From Candidatus Eiseniibacteriota bacterium (GTDB lineage: Bacteria > Eisenbacteria > RBG-16-71-46 > CAIMUX01 > WJJG01): a stretch of 64,000 bases of DNA. Of the stretch, positions 1-9,408 are shown in pieces. A program made the position numbers and the translations under genes. Location: NCBI GenBank assembly GCA_023129715.1, contig JAGMBO010000044.1:86943-150942 (forward strand). Reading direction: 5' to 3'. Positions within the stretch are counted from its first letter, which is position 1, and each line of letters opens with the position of its first letter. The notes beneath the pieces were generated by a model. That model was not told the origin of the DNA. It made no database searches and saw nothing but the letters and a program-made list of their open reading frames with translations.

Positions 1-256
1 GCACCAGCCTGCCGACTCCCGGTGTCGGGCGTGACCGCTACAACCGCGCCTACGATGTAGGTTCTCTCCAGAGAGATCGAATCCTCCGCACATCCGGCCC
101 CGAAGTACCCGCAGCAAGACGGGGCCCGCTGTGGTAGACTTGCCTCTGCCAGAGTTGCCCAGCGCAGGCCTGGTAGGACGGTCCATACGACGCGTTCCCC
201 CCGAGTGCTCCGGTTCCGTCGCCGTCACAGGGCCCTTCGGTCCAGGAGGTTCTCGT

Positions 257-3200
257 ATGTGGAACGAGCACCGCTGCCTTGCGCCCGGTCCTGACGATCC
301 TGCTTCCGCGCCACCAGATTCGCCGCCCTCCGGTTTCCGCCGCCGTCACGCTCTGCGCACACGCCTCCTCTTGCCCGCCCTGCTGGCAGTCTTCGCCTGC
401 AGCGGCCTGCTCGGCGGCGCGCGAGCGTGGGAGGAATCCGGGCGCAAGCCCCTTCGGCCGCCGTCCGACCACTCTGCAGACCGCCTCCGCGAGGATCGTG
501 CCGCGGCGCCGGTTCTGCCGCAGCTTGCGCCCTGCCCGTTGCAGGGAATCGGTGCGGTCGATGCGGTGGCCCTCGGGCCGGCGACGACTCGCAGCCTGGC
601 GGTCTTTGCGCAACAGGCCGCCGTCGGCGAGGCGGGCACGGTCTCTTCCACAGCGACGGCAGCGACGGAGATCGATCGTGATACCGCCGTGCGTCTTGCG
701 ACGGCACGGGCCCACTGGCAGTGGGGGCCACAGGTGCGACTCGGATCGGTGCTCCCGCTCCACGACCCGGCGGGGAATCTCTATGCATGGGACGTCGATT
801 TCACCCTGGATGGGGCTCCCCTCGGCGCCTACATGGACGTTGCGGAGGAGTGGCAGGCGTTCTGCAGGGAACGTGCACTCACCATCGAGACGCGCACGCG
901 GCGCGGGGAATCGGCCCTTCCGCGCGAGACCGGCTCGCGGCGCTACGGCAGCGTGACCGTCTCAGCGACCCTGGATGCCCCGCCGATCCGCGGAGCCCGC
1001 GCGGGTGTCTCGAGTTTCTATGCTACGGGGTGGAAGGCCGCCGGGGTGGCGGCGCAGGTCCTAGGAACCACAGAGCGCCAACTGGTCCGGATTCTCTTTA
1101 CGGGAAGCTGGGAGCGTCTCTTCGCATTCACCGACGGCACGCAGACGATCTTCGTTCAGGGGCACGAGCCGTGGGGCTGGTACGACGGGGAGGCCTTTGC
1201 GCAGCATGCCAAGGAAGATCGCCTCGCCCGGCAGGTGTACACGCAGTCCCGGTTGCAGGCGAAGGGGCGGGATCTGGCCGGCGTGGTGGCAGAGGAGCGT
1301 GAGCGCAATGCGGCCCGCATCGATGACTGGCTGGCGGGAAGCATGGGAACCCGCAGCCCGATTCATATCGTTGGCTACGCCGCCGAGTTCATCCCCTACC
1401 AGTGGTTTGGCGGTTGTTCCCCGACTTCCGGTTCAATGGTGCTCAACTACTACGATGAACTCGGCTGGTATGGGCGGATCACCTACTACTATTCGCGCGA
1501 TGATGATCCCGTCTTCGGGACACTCAAGTGCCATGTCTCCGATGCCAGCCGCTTCATGCGGGTGACGATGAATACCACCGACGATACGGGGCGGACGTTC
1601 ATTTGGGACATCTATCCCGGGATGGTCGAGTATGCCAACGACTACTGTGACTACAACTTCTCGGGCGGTGTCGAGGTCACCGGGGATATCGTCGACTGGC
1701 ACTTCGAAGACGGCGTGGACATGATCAACGGCAATCACCCTTTCATCTTCAGCTCGAACTTCTATCCTGGGGCGGGAACGGCCCACTCCGTCGCGGCCGT
1801 CGGCTACGACAGAGGGCCTGATCCCGACGAGTACCTCTGCTACAACACCTGGGCGGACGGCTATGTAGTCGAGTCGGCGCCGAGCGCCGGAGGACCACTG
1901 GATTACACACATCTGGCGGCGCCCTATCCGGGGGGCGGATCCCAGTACGATGTCAAGCTGACCTACCCGGACGGCCATCCGTGGTACAGCTCCTGCTATC
2001 CGTTCGGCAGCTTCGAGTCCGGACAGTCGATGACGATCCAGTGGATCAACTGGGGCGAGCCGGCCCACCATGTCGACATCGACTACTCGCCGAGCGCGGG
2101 TGCCGGCTGGGCGGAGGTCGTCTCGGGTACGGCGGACGACGGCTCCTACGTCTGGGATGTGCCCTGCGAGGTAGGCGACGCGCTGGGACGCATTCGCATC
2201 AGTCAGTATTCGAGCGGGGGCACGCTCTACAGCTCCGACGGCAGCTATGGTGACTTCGAGTTTGAAGACTACGACTTCCCACCGTCGCCGACGAATTGCA
2301 CCCCGCCGTCCGGCGCGGTCTGCCAGCCGACTGCCGGGACCCTCGACTGGGACGATGTTGCCGAGGCCGAGTACTACGTCGTGCGGATCATTCCCGACGG
2401 CGAACCCTACTATGAGGTCGAGGTGGTCTCCTCAGCCTACCACTACTCCGGCTTCGATCCCGGGCGGCAATACGCTTGGAGTGCGAGATGCGTCAATACC
2501 TGTGGTCTCCATGGCGCCTCGGGCGGCCTGCGTACATTCACCATCGGTCCCGCGTCCCTGGCGGCACCGACGCTGCTCAGCCCGGCCAATGATGCGACCT
2601 GTGTCGTGACCACCGGCACACTGGACTGGTCGGATGTCACCGACGCCGGCGGCTACCGCATCCAGCTCGGCTGGACCTGCGGCGGCTACAGCCCCGTGAT
2701 CCAGCTCACCGCATCCCAGCTCGACTACAACGATCTCGATCCGGGGCGCACCTACTACTGGCGCGTGGCGACCCGGGATGCCTGCGGCAACTACGGCAGC
2801 TACTCTGACTGCTGGCGCTTCACCTGCGGCAGCGGAACGCCGCAGAGCCCTGTGCTTCTCCTGCCAGCGAATGGTGCCGTCGATCAGTCGGTCACCGGTA
2901 TGCTCGACTGGCAGGATGTCGAAGGCGCGACCGCCTATCGGGTGCGCATCGGAACGAGTTGCGGGGCGGGTTCGGAGTACCTGATCAGCTCAGCGACATC
3001 CGAGTTCGAGTATTACAGCCTCGATCCCGGGGAGATCTACTTCTGGCAGGTGCAGACCAAGGATGCCTGCGAGCAGTGGGGTGCCTATTCCGATTGCTTC
3101 CAGTTCACCATTCGGGCGGCGGCGACGATCCTGGTCGAAGCCGATGGCTCGGGCGACTACCCGACGATCCAGGCGGCGATCGATGCCGCCATCGGGGGGG

Positions 3201-6200
3201 ACGTTGTCGAGCTGGGCGATGGAACCTACTCGGGCACGGGGAACCGCGACCTCGACTTCCTCGGCAAGGCGATCACCGTGCGCTCGGGGAGCGGAGATCC
3301 GGGGGCCTGCATCATCGACTGCGGCGGCAGCGCCGCGGAGAACCATCGCGGCGTCACGTTTCAATCGAGCGAGGGCTACAGCTCCGTGCTCGAGGGCGTG
3401 ACGATCCGCTATGGCTACACCTACCAGGGTGGGGGCATCTACATCTCCGCCTCGTCGCCGTGGATCCTCAACTGCCACATTGATCTCAACACGGCGACCA
3501 ACAGCGGTGGCGGCATCTACTCGACGTCGATCTATACACCGATCATTCAGGACTGCCGGATCTACGCGAATGTGGCCAATGTCGACGGCGGTGGGATCGG
3601 CTGCTACGACGGGCGGCTCTCGGTACAGTCCTGCACGCTGCAGCTCAATCACTCCAGCTTCGACGGCGGCGCGATGATGGTCTGGAACTCCGATGTCACG
3701 CTGACCGATTGTGAGTTGCTCGGCAATTCCGCCAGCGACGACGGCGGCGCGCTTTGTCTGCGCGAGGGCAGCGAGCCGAATATCAGCGGCACGATCGTCG
3801 CCGGCAATACGGCGAACGATAACGGCGGGGGGGTCTACAGCTACGGCAACGTGATCGCCAACTACTCGGACTGCACGATCTCGGGCAACAGCGCGCCGAC
3901 CGGTGGGGGATTCTCGCTGCGCAGCACGAGCAGCGCCTCGCTGCGCAATTCGATCGTCGCGTTCTCGCCGACCGGCGCGAGCACCTTCTGCGATGCGACC
4001 AGCAGTGTCACGACCACCTGCACCGATGTCTACGGCAACGCGGGCGGAGACTGGGTCGGATGTGTCGCGGGGCAGTCGGGGACCAATGACAATCTCGCCG
4101 CGGATCCGCTGTTCTGTTTACCGGAGAACTATGACTTCGAACTCCACCTCGACTCCCCATGTGCTGCGGGGAACAACCCGGATTGCGGGCAGATTGGGGC
4201 GCGCGGGATCGGCTGCGGCCCCTCGGTGCCGCTGACGGTGCTGGTCAAGCCGGACGGGACGGGGGATTACCCGACGATCCAGGCGGCGCTCGATGACCTG
4301 CTCAATGGCAGCATTGTCGAGCTGGCCGACGGGATCTTCACCGGATCGGGCAACCGGGACATCGACTTCGTGGCCAAGATGATCACGGTGCGCTCTCAGA
4401 GCGGCGACTCCTCGGCTTGTGTCATCGACTGCGGCGGCAGCGCGGCTGATCCTCACCGAGCCTTCTACTTTCACTATGCGGAGGGCAGCCAGACCCGCGT
4501 CGAGCGGGTGACGATCCGCAATGGCTATGCCGAGGAACTGGGAGGTGCGATCTACTGCGTCCATCTGTCCTCTCCCGCGATCATCGGCTGTGTCTTCGAG
4601 GACAATGTCAGCGACGGAATCGCCGGGGCGATCGCCTGTGACTACTCTTCCTCCCCGACGATTCAGGGGTGCCGTTTCGAGAACAACCATGCGGTGACCT
4701 GGGGCGGCGCGATCGATCTGTGGCGCAACTCCTCACCGACGATCAGTGACTGTGCCTTCATCGGGAATACCACCGGCGCCGGCGGGGCGATCGATGCCTA
4801 CTCCGATTCCTCGCCGAGTATCGTGCGCTGCACCTTCATCGGCAACGAGGCGGTCCGGGGGGGCGCGCTCTTCGCGGAGGAGACACTGCTCGATCCATGC
4901 GATTGTTCGTTCTATGCCAACTCCGCGCCGCCGCAGAGCCGGAAGGCAGCGCTGCCGGGTGAGGACTTCGAGGCGATCATCTCCGGGCGCGTCTGGTCGG
5001 GCGGGGTTCGCAGTGCCGGTGGGGCTGTGATCTATGCCTATGCCGGAGCGACGGTGACACTAGAGCGCTCGATCCTGGCCTTCAGCGCGCTGGGGGAAGC
5101 GGTGCTCTGCGAGGGGGACGGAAGCGCGACGCTTTCGTGTTGCGATGTCTATGGCAATGCCGGCGGCGACTGGGTCGGCTGCCTGGCGGGTCAGGAGGGC
5201 GCCAACGACAATCTGTGGGCCGATCCGCGCTTCTGCAACCCCGAGGCGGGCGCGTTGACCTTGCAGGAGGCCTCTCCCTGCACGCAGCAGGCCAACCCGG
5301 GCTGCGGCCGAATCGGCGCTTGTGAGATCGGTTGCGGCTATCACCTGACCATCAACGCCGAGGGCACCGGCGACTGCTCGACGATCCAGGCGGCGATCGA
5401 TGCCGCCGGATCCTGGGATGTGATCGAGCTACTCGATGGGACCTACACCGGGTCGGGCAACCGGGATCTCGACTACCAGGGGAAGGTGGTCACGGTTTGC
5501 TCCGCCAGCGGGAATCCCACCGACTGCGTCATCGACTGCGAGGGGAGCGTCTCAGAGACGCACTACGGCGTCTATTTCCACACGGGTGAGACGGCGGATT
5601 GCCGGCTGGAGAACGTTACCATCACTGGCGGCTACACCGGCGCCGGTGGGGCGGTGAAGATCAACAATGTCGCGCCGACGATTGTGGGCTGCATCTTTAC
5701 GGAAAACCATGCCACCGACAGTGGGGGGGCAATCCAGAACTACCAGGGAAATCCGACGATCGCCAACTGCCTGATCGAAGGCAACACGGCGGACAATGCC
5801 GGGGGCGGGATGAACGCCAACGGTGCCACCGGGACGTTGAGCGGCTGCACCTTCCGCGGCAACTGGGCGCTGTGGGGCGGTGGCGGGCTCTACAACTACC
5901 ACTCGAGCCCGCTGATCGATGACTGCATCTTCGACGGCAACACCTGCGACCACTGGGGTGGGGGGCTGCACAACACGCAGATCGACAGTCAGCCGACGGT
6001 CGTGGGCTGCACGTTCCACGGAAATGGCGCCCCCGCCGGCAGCGGGATCTACAATCGCGTCGATGCCCAGGTTGCGATCGAGAATACGATCATCGCCTTT
6101 GGCACCGGGGGCGAGGCGGTCTACTGCGGGGGGGAGAGCACGGCGATACTGACCTGCAGTGACGTCTACGGCAATGCGGGCGGCGACTGGAGCGGGTATC

Positions 6201-6676
6201 TCGCCGGACAAGAGGCGCTCCGCGACAACTTCTCCGCCGATCCACTCTTCTGCGATGCGGCGGCAGGTAACCTTTGGCTCCATGCCGATTCTCCCTGCGC
6301 TGAAGGCAACCACCCGGCCTGCGGCCGCGTCGGGGCGCTGGGCGTCGGGTGTGGCGCATCCGATGTTGCCGCCGATGCAATCCTGCCGGAGGTGCTCTCG
6401 CTCGGGCCGGGCACGCCCAATCCATTCCGGAGGGGAGCGGAGTTCACCCTCGCCGTGCCGGCCGACCCCGGGGGCGTGCGCGTCGCACTTTGCGTCTACG
6501 ATGCGAGCGGGCGGCGCATCCGCAGCCTGCTCGATGGTGCCATGGCGCCGGGTATCCACCGCCTGACCTGGGACGGCACCAATGATGCCGGAGAGCCCGC
6601 GCGCAGCGGGATCTACTTCGTGCGCATGGAGGGTGCGGCGGGCGGGATGACTCGGCGGGTGGTGCTGATTCAGTGA
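257..6676 (+). CDS. Giant secreted protein: C39-like cysteine peptidase, Fn3-like repeats, three beta-helices, FlgD-like tail
   Basis: Exported multidomain protein of 2139 aa. The ATG at 257 follows AGGAGG by 7 nt and precedes a signal peptide (hydrophobic core ending GGARA); reading is open upstream to a GTG at 131 but without a ribosome site. Residues about 150-300 resemble the prodomain of C10/C39-type peptidases. Residues 360-550 look papain-like: Cys387 in GGCSPTSG, His510 in AHSVAAVGY and Asn530 in YNTW form a plausible catalytic set. Three Fn3-like repeats with the phrase TLDW follow (about 675-953). Three long units (about 958-1321, 1326-1691, 1694-2031), each opening with GDYPTIQAAID or a close variant, are right-handed beta-helices of the pectate-lyase/DUF1565 type. 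The last 95 residues are a FlgD-like sorting domain (PNPF, YDASGRRIRSL, GIYFVRM). Target substrate unknown. Confidence 0.85.
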   Translation: MWNEHRCLAPGPDDPASAPPDSPPSGFRRRHALRTRLLLPALLAVFACSGLLGGARAWEESGRKPLRPPSDHSADRLREDRAAAPVLPQLAPCPLQGIGAVDAVALGPATTRSLAVFAQQAAVGEAGTVSSTATAATEIDRDTAVRLATARAHWQWGPQVRLGSVLPLHDPAGNLYAWDVDFTLDGAPLGAYMDVAEEWQAFCRERALTIETRTRRGESALPRETGSRRYGSVTVSATLDAPPIRGARAGVSSFYATGWKAAGVAAQVLGTTERQLVRILFTGSWERLFAFTDGTQTIFVQGHEPWGWYDGEAFAQHAKEDRLARQVYTQSRLQAKGRDLAGVVAEERERNAARIDDWLAGSMGTRSPIHIVGYAAEFIPYQWFGGCSPTSGSMVLNYYDELGWYGRITYYYSRDDDPVFGTLKCHVSDASRFMRVTMNTTDDTGRTFIWDIYPGMVEYANDYCDYNFSGGVEVTGDIVDWHFEDGVDMINGNHPFIFSSNFYPGAGTAHSVAAVGYDRGPDPDEYLCYNTWADGYVVESAPSAGGPLDYTHLAAPYPGGGSQYDVKLTYPDGHPWYSSCYPFGSFESGQSMTIQWINWGEPAHHVDIDYSPSAGAGWAEVVSGTADDGSYVWDVPCEVGDALGRIRISQYSSGGTLYSSDGSYGDFEFEDYDFPPSPTNCTPPSGAVCQPTAGTLDWDDVAEAEYYVVRIIPDGEPYYEVEVVSSAYHYSGFDPGRQYAWSARCVNTCGLHGASGGLRTFTIGPASLAAPTLLSPANDATCVVTTGTLDWSDVTDAGGYRIQLGWTCGGYSPVIQLTASQLDYNDLDPGRTYYWRVATRDACGNYGSYSDCWRFTCGSGTPQSPVLLLPANGAVDQSVTGMLDWQDVEGATAYRVRIGTSCGAGSEYLISSATSEFEYYSLDPGEIYFWQVQTKDACEQWGAYSDCFQFTIRAAATILVEADGSGDYPTIQAAIDAAIGGDVVELGDGTYSGTGNRDLDFLGKAITVRSGSGDPGACIIDCGGSAAENHRGVTFQSSEGYSSVLEGVTIRYGYTYQGGGIYISASSPWILNCHIDLNTATNSGGGIYSTSIYTPIIQDCRIYANVANVDGGGIGCYDGRLSVQSCTLQLNHSSFDGGAMMVWNSDVTLTDCELLGNSASDDGGALCLREGSEPNISGTIVAGNTANDNGGGVYSYGNVIANYSDCTISGNSAPTGGGFSLRSTSSASLRNSIVAFSPTGASTFCDATSSVTTTCTDVYGNAGGDWVGCVAGQSGTNDNLAADPLFCLPENYDFELHLDSPCAAGNNPDCGQIGARGIGCGPSVPLTVLVKPDGTGDYPTIQAALDDLLNGSIVELADGIFTGSGNRDIDFVAKMITVRSQSGDSSACVIDCGGSAADPHRAFYFHYAEGSQTRVERVTIRNGYAEELGGAIYCVHLSSPAIIGCVFEDNVSDGIAGAIACDYSSSPTIQGCRFENNHAVTWGGAIDLWRNSSPTISDCAFIGNTTGAGGAIDAYSDSSPSIVRCTFIGNEAVRGGALFAEETLLDPCDCSFYANSAPPQSRKAALPGEDFEAIISGRVWSGGVRSAGGAVIYAYAGATVTLERSILAFSALGEAVLCEGDGSATLSCCDVYGNAGGDWVGCLAGQEGANDNLWADPRFCNPEAGALTLQEASPCTQQANPGCGRIGACEIGCGYHLTINAEGTGDCSTIQAAIDAAGSWDVIELLDGTYTGSGNRDLDYQGKVVTVCSASGNPTDCVIDCEGSVSETHYGVYFHTGETADCRLENVTITGGYTGAGGAVKINNVAPTIVGCIFTENHATDSGGAIQNYQGNPTIANCLIEGNTADNAGGGMNANGATGTLSGCTFRGNWALWGGGGLYNYHSSPLIDDCIFDGNTCDHWGGGLHNTQIDSQPTVVGCTFHGNGAPAGSGIYNRVDAQVAIENTIIAFGTGGEAVYCGGESTAILTCSDVYGNAGGDWSGYLAGQEALRDNFSADPLFCDAAAGNLWLHADSPCAEGNHPACGRVGALGVGCGASDVAADAILPEVLSLGPGTPNPFRRGAEFTLAVPADPGGVRVALCVYDASGRRIRSLLDGAMAPGIHRLTWDGTNDAGEPARSGIYFVRMEGAAGGMTRRVVLIQ

Positions 6677-6829
6677 TGCTCGATCGCGGAACGAGGAAGG
6701 CACTGCTTCTCCGGCGGTGGGCGTCGAGGAGCCCGAGGGGAAGAGCGTGGGGCCAGGGTTCGCGAGGCCCGATCGTAAGAGCGTAGAGCCCGCTCTCATT
6801 TGGCACACCTGAGGCTACTGCTTAGGGTG

Positions 6830-9187
6830 ATGCCCGCCTACGACGACCCATCCACGCGCGGCGGCGCCCCGCTTTGGGGGCGGTGTCCAAGTGGTCTGCG
6901 CCGCCGAAGCCTCCGGTCGGAGCGGTTTCAGCTGAGCGTTGCGTTCAACCGGCAGCGGATTGCCGCGGCGGCAGTCGGTCTGCTGGTTTTCTTGGGTCTG
7001 GGTGGTCCCCCTGGCGCTGCCACGGCGGCAGGCATGGCGATCGAGTCGGTGCGCACCATTCATCCCCCGCGCATCGATGGCCGCCTCGACGATCCCGTCT
7101 GGCAAACGGCACCGGTCTGGCGCGAGTTCGTTGCCTTCCATCCCGAACCCGGTGCGTCTCCCTCGCAACCGACCGCGGTTCGCATCGTCCATGACAGCGA
7201 GGCGATCTATCTCGCTTACCGCTGCTTCGACGATCAGCCCGGGAGCATTCGGGCGGCTCTCGCCCCGCGTGATCAGGCCTTCGCGGATGACTGGGTCGGG
7301 CTGATCCTCGATCCCTTTGGTGATGGGCGCAGTGCAGTCCAACTGTTGGTCAATCCATCGGGCTGTCAACTCGACGCCCGCATCCCGGGGGACGGCAGCG
7401 GAGACGACTTCTCCGTTGACTACTGTTTCGCGTCCGCCACCGCGCGCGACAGCAGCGGCTGGAGCGCCGAGTTGGCGATTCCGTTCGCCAGTCTGCGCTA
7501 CCAGGCAGGAGACCCGATTGAGATGGGTCTCTTCGCCCTGCGTCATGTCAGTCGCACGGGAGAGCGGCTGGCAATGCCACCGATCCAACTTGGCGATTCC
7601 CATTGGCTCGCGCGGGGGCTGCGGGTGCGCTTCGCGGGGGTCGCCGAAGGTCCTCCAGTCGATCTCTTGCCCGCCCTCACCTGGCGCGCGCATGCCGGGC
7701 GGGGGCTGGATGGCGTTTGGTCGGAGCGCGATGACCAGGCCCAACTCGGCGGCAGTCTGCACTGGGCGCTGACCCATCACCTCGTGTTGAGCGCCGCCTA
7801 CGAGCCCGACTTCAGTCAGGTCGAAGCCGACGCGCCCCAGGTCGAGGTCAATCAGCGCTTCCCCATCTACTATCCCGAGAAGCGTCCGTTCTTCCTGGAA
7901 GGTCGCGAGTTCTTCTGCATGTCCGCGGAGGGCGGTGCGCTGGGAGCGATCTTCCATAGCCGCACGATCGAGCAGCCGCGGTGGGGCGCAAAGTTGAGTG
8001 GGCGCATCGGACGGCGGCATGCACTGGGGCTACTCGTGGCCCGCGACGCGCCGGGTGATCTCAGCGGGGCAGCCGGCGGCGCTGAGGGAAACGGCAGCCC
8101 CGGCACGGGGGCGAGTGCTGAGCTCCCGGAGGCGAGGATCCTCGTCGCCCGCTACGCCCATGTCCTCAGTCCGACCGCCACGGTGGGCGGCTATGCCGAT
8201 CTCCGCGAGACCGCAGCGGGAACGGGCTCTGGGGATAAGCGCACGGCGACGATGGGCCTGGATGCCGATCTGCTCCTAGGCGCCAGTGTGCGGCTCGCCG
8301 GGCATTGGCTCCACAGCCGGGAGCAGGCAGAAGAGGAGGGCCCAGACGGCCATGCCTGGACGCTGCGGCTCCAGCGTCCGCGCGAGCGTTCCTTCCTGCA
8401 GCTACGCTGGCAGGCGGTCAGCCCGAGCTTCGTCTTGGGCAACGGCTATCTGCAGCGCCGGGGAATCCGCGAGGCGCGCCTCGATCTCGAAACACGTCTC
8501 TTTCCCGACGTCCGCGGCATCGAGCGGTTGATTCCCTGGCTGAGTGCCAACGGCGCCTGGGCCTGGGGTGGCCGGCGGACCGATCGCGGCGTGACTCTCG
8601 CACTGCGGGCTGAAGGTCAGCGGCAATCTGCGCTCGAGGTTGCCCGCCGCTGGTCCGAGGAGTTCTTCGCTGGGCTGACGATGGCAACCCACGCCTGGAC
8701 GATCCAGGCCAGCACCCAGTGGATCGCGGGCGTGCAACTGCAGGCTATCACGCGGTGGGAGCGCGTGCCGTTCTATGATCCGTACGCCCCGGCGCCGGGG
8801 TGCGCGCGCACGATCGCGGCGGCCGTCACCCTGCAGCCGACCGAACACTGGGAAACCGCGCTGGAGACGACGATCCTGCGCTTCCGTCTCGAGGAAGCGA
8901 AAGCATCGCTCTACGACGATGCGATCCTCTCGGCGCGCATCCGCTGGCAGCCGAGTCGCTACCTCTTCTTCCGTGCAATCGGCGAGTGGAACGGCTTCGC
9001 CGGAGAACTACTCACCGACTGGTTGGCCTCATTCCGCTACGTGCCCGGAACGGTCGTGCACGTGGGCCTCGGCAACCTCTACCGCTACGAGGAGGAGGGC
9101 AGAGCCCTCTCCAGCAACCTGATCAGACGCAAGTACGAGCGGCAGCGAGAGCTCTTCCTGAAGATCGCCTATGGATTCCATTTCTGA
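6830..9187 (+). CDS. DUF5916 outer-membrane protein with N-terminal CBM9/DOMON-like domain
   Basis: A 785-residue exported protein. A long charged N-terminus precedes a hydrophobic stretch (residues about 45-65) ending AATAAG, read as a signal sequence. Residues about 68-270 match the CBM9-like sugar-binding fold that opens DUF5916 proteins (IDGRLDDPVWQ, then WVGLILDPFGDG). From about residue 340 the DUF5916 hallmark YYPEKRPFFLEGREFF is followed by alternating polar/aromatic strands typical of an outer-membrane barrel, and the protein ends in Phe (IAYGFHF), as barrel proteins do. It lies 153 bp after the giant beta-helix protein and converges on speA. Start is uncertain: ATG 6830 has only a weak AGGG site and a TTG lies at 6800. 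Ligand unknown; family members are annotated as carbohydrate-binding or hydrolase-associated. Confidence 0.8.
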   Translation: MPAYDDPSTRGGAPLWGRCPSGLRRRSLRSERFQLSVAFNRQRIAAAAVGLLVFLGLGGPPGAATAAGMAIESVRTIHPPRIDGRLDDPVWQTAPVWREFVAFHPEPGASPSQPTAVRIVHDSEAIYLAYRCFDDQPGSIRAALAPRDQAFADDWVGLILDPFGDGRSAVQLLVNPSGCQLDARIPGDGSGDDFSVDYCFASATARDSSGWSAELAIPFASLRYQAGDPIEMGLFALRHVSRTGERLAMPPIQLGDSHWLARGLRVRFAGVAEGPPVDLLPALTWRAHAGRGLDGVWSERDDQAQLGGSLHWALTHHLVLSAAYEPDFSQVEADAPQVEVNQRFPIYYPEKRPFFLEGREFFCMSAEGGALGAIFHSRTIEQPRWGAKLSGRIGRRHALGLLVARDAPGDLSGAAGGAEGNGSPGTGASAELPEARILVARYAHVLSPTATVGGYADLRETAAGTGSGDKRTATMGLDADLLLGASVRLAGHWLHSREQAEEEGPDGHAWTLRLQRPRERSFLQLRWQAVSPSFVLGNGYLQRRGIREARLDLETRLFPDVRGIERLIPWLSANGAWAWGGRRTDRGVTLALRAEGQRQSALEVARRWSEEFFAGLTMATHAWTIQASTQWIAGVQLQAITRWERVPFYDPYAPAPGCARTIAAAVTLQPTEHWETALETTILRFRLEEAKASLYDDAILSARIRWQPSRYLFFRAIGEWNGFAGELLTDWLASFRYVPGTVVHVGLGNLYRYEEEGRALSSNLIRRKYERQRELFLKIAYGFHF

Positions 9188-9408
9188 CGTCGACTGCTCG
9201 CCCCTGGCACCCCGGTTCGGGGGAGGTTGCGGAGAGGGCGCTCCGCGAGTTCCGCAGCGAGCGCGCAAGCGTGAGCGAGGACGCCACACCCCCATAATGC
9301 CTGTCTGAGCGGGAGCCCTCTCTGGACCTCACCCCGGGAGACCTGGTGCGAAACGCGGGCGGGCCGGGCAACCGCGAGTCTGCGGGGCATGCAGCGGGCC
9401 CGAGCCGA

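Noticed and set aside
1..256. Gene or promoter before the first coding region
   Set aside because: No promoter of the forms seen elsewhere and no ribosome-site-supported gene; GTG 131 is not preferred over ATG 257.
6800..6816. Sigma-54-like TTGGCACACCTGAGGC upstream of the DUF5916 gene
   Set aside because: The -24 half is perfect and GG-GC spacing is right, but the -12 box reads AGGC, and the start of transcription would fall at the chosen ATG 6830, leaving no leader.
9188..9408. Possible gene or terminator between converging DUF5916 and speA genes
   Set aside because: Only small GC hairpins such as CCCCGGTTCGGGG (9210-9222) without a T-run; no coding signal.
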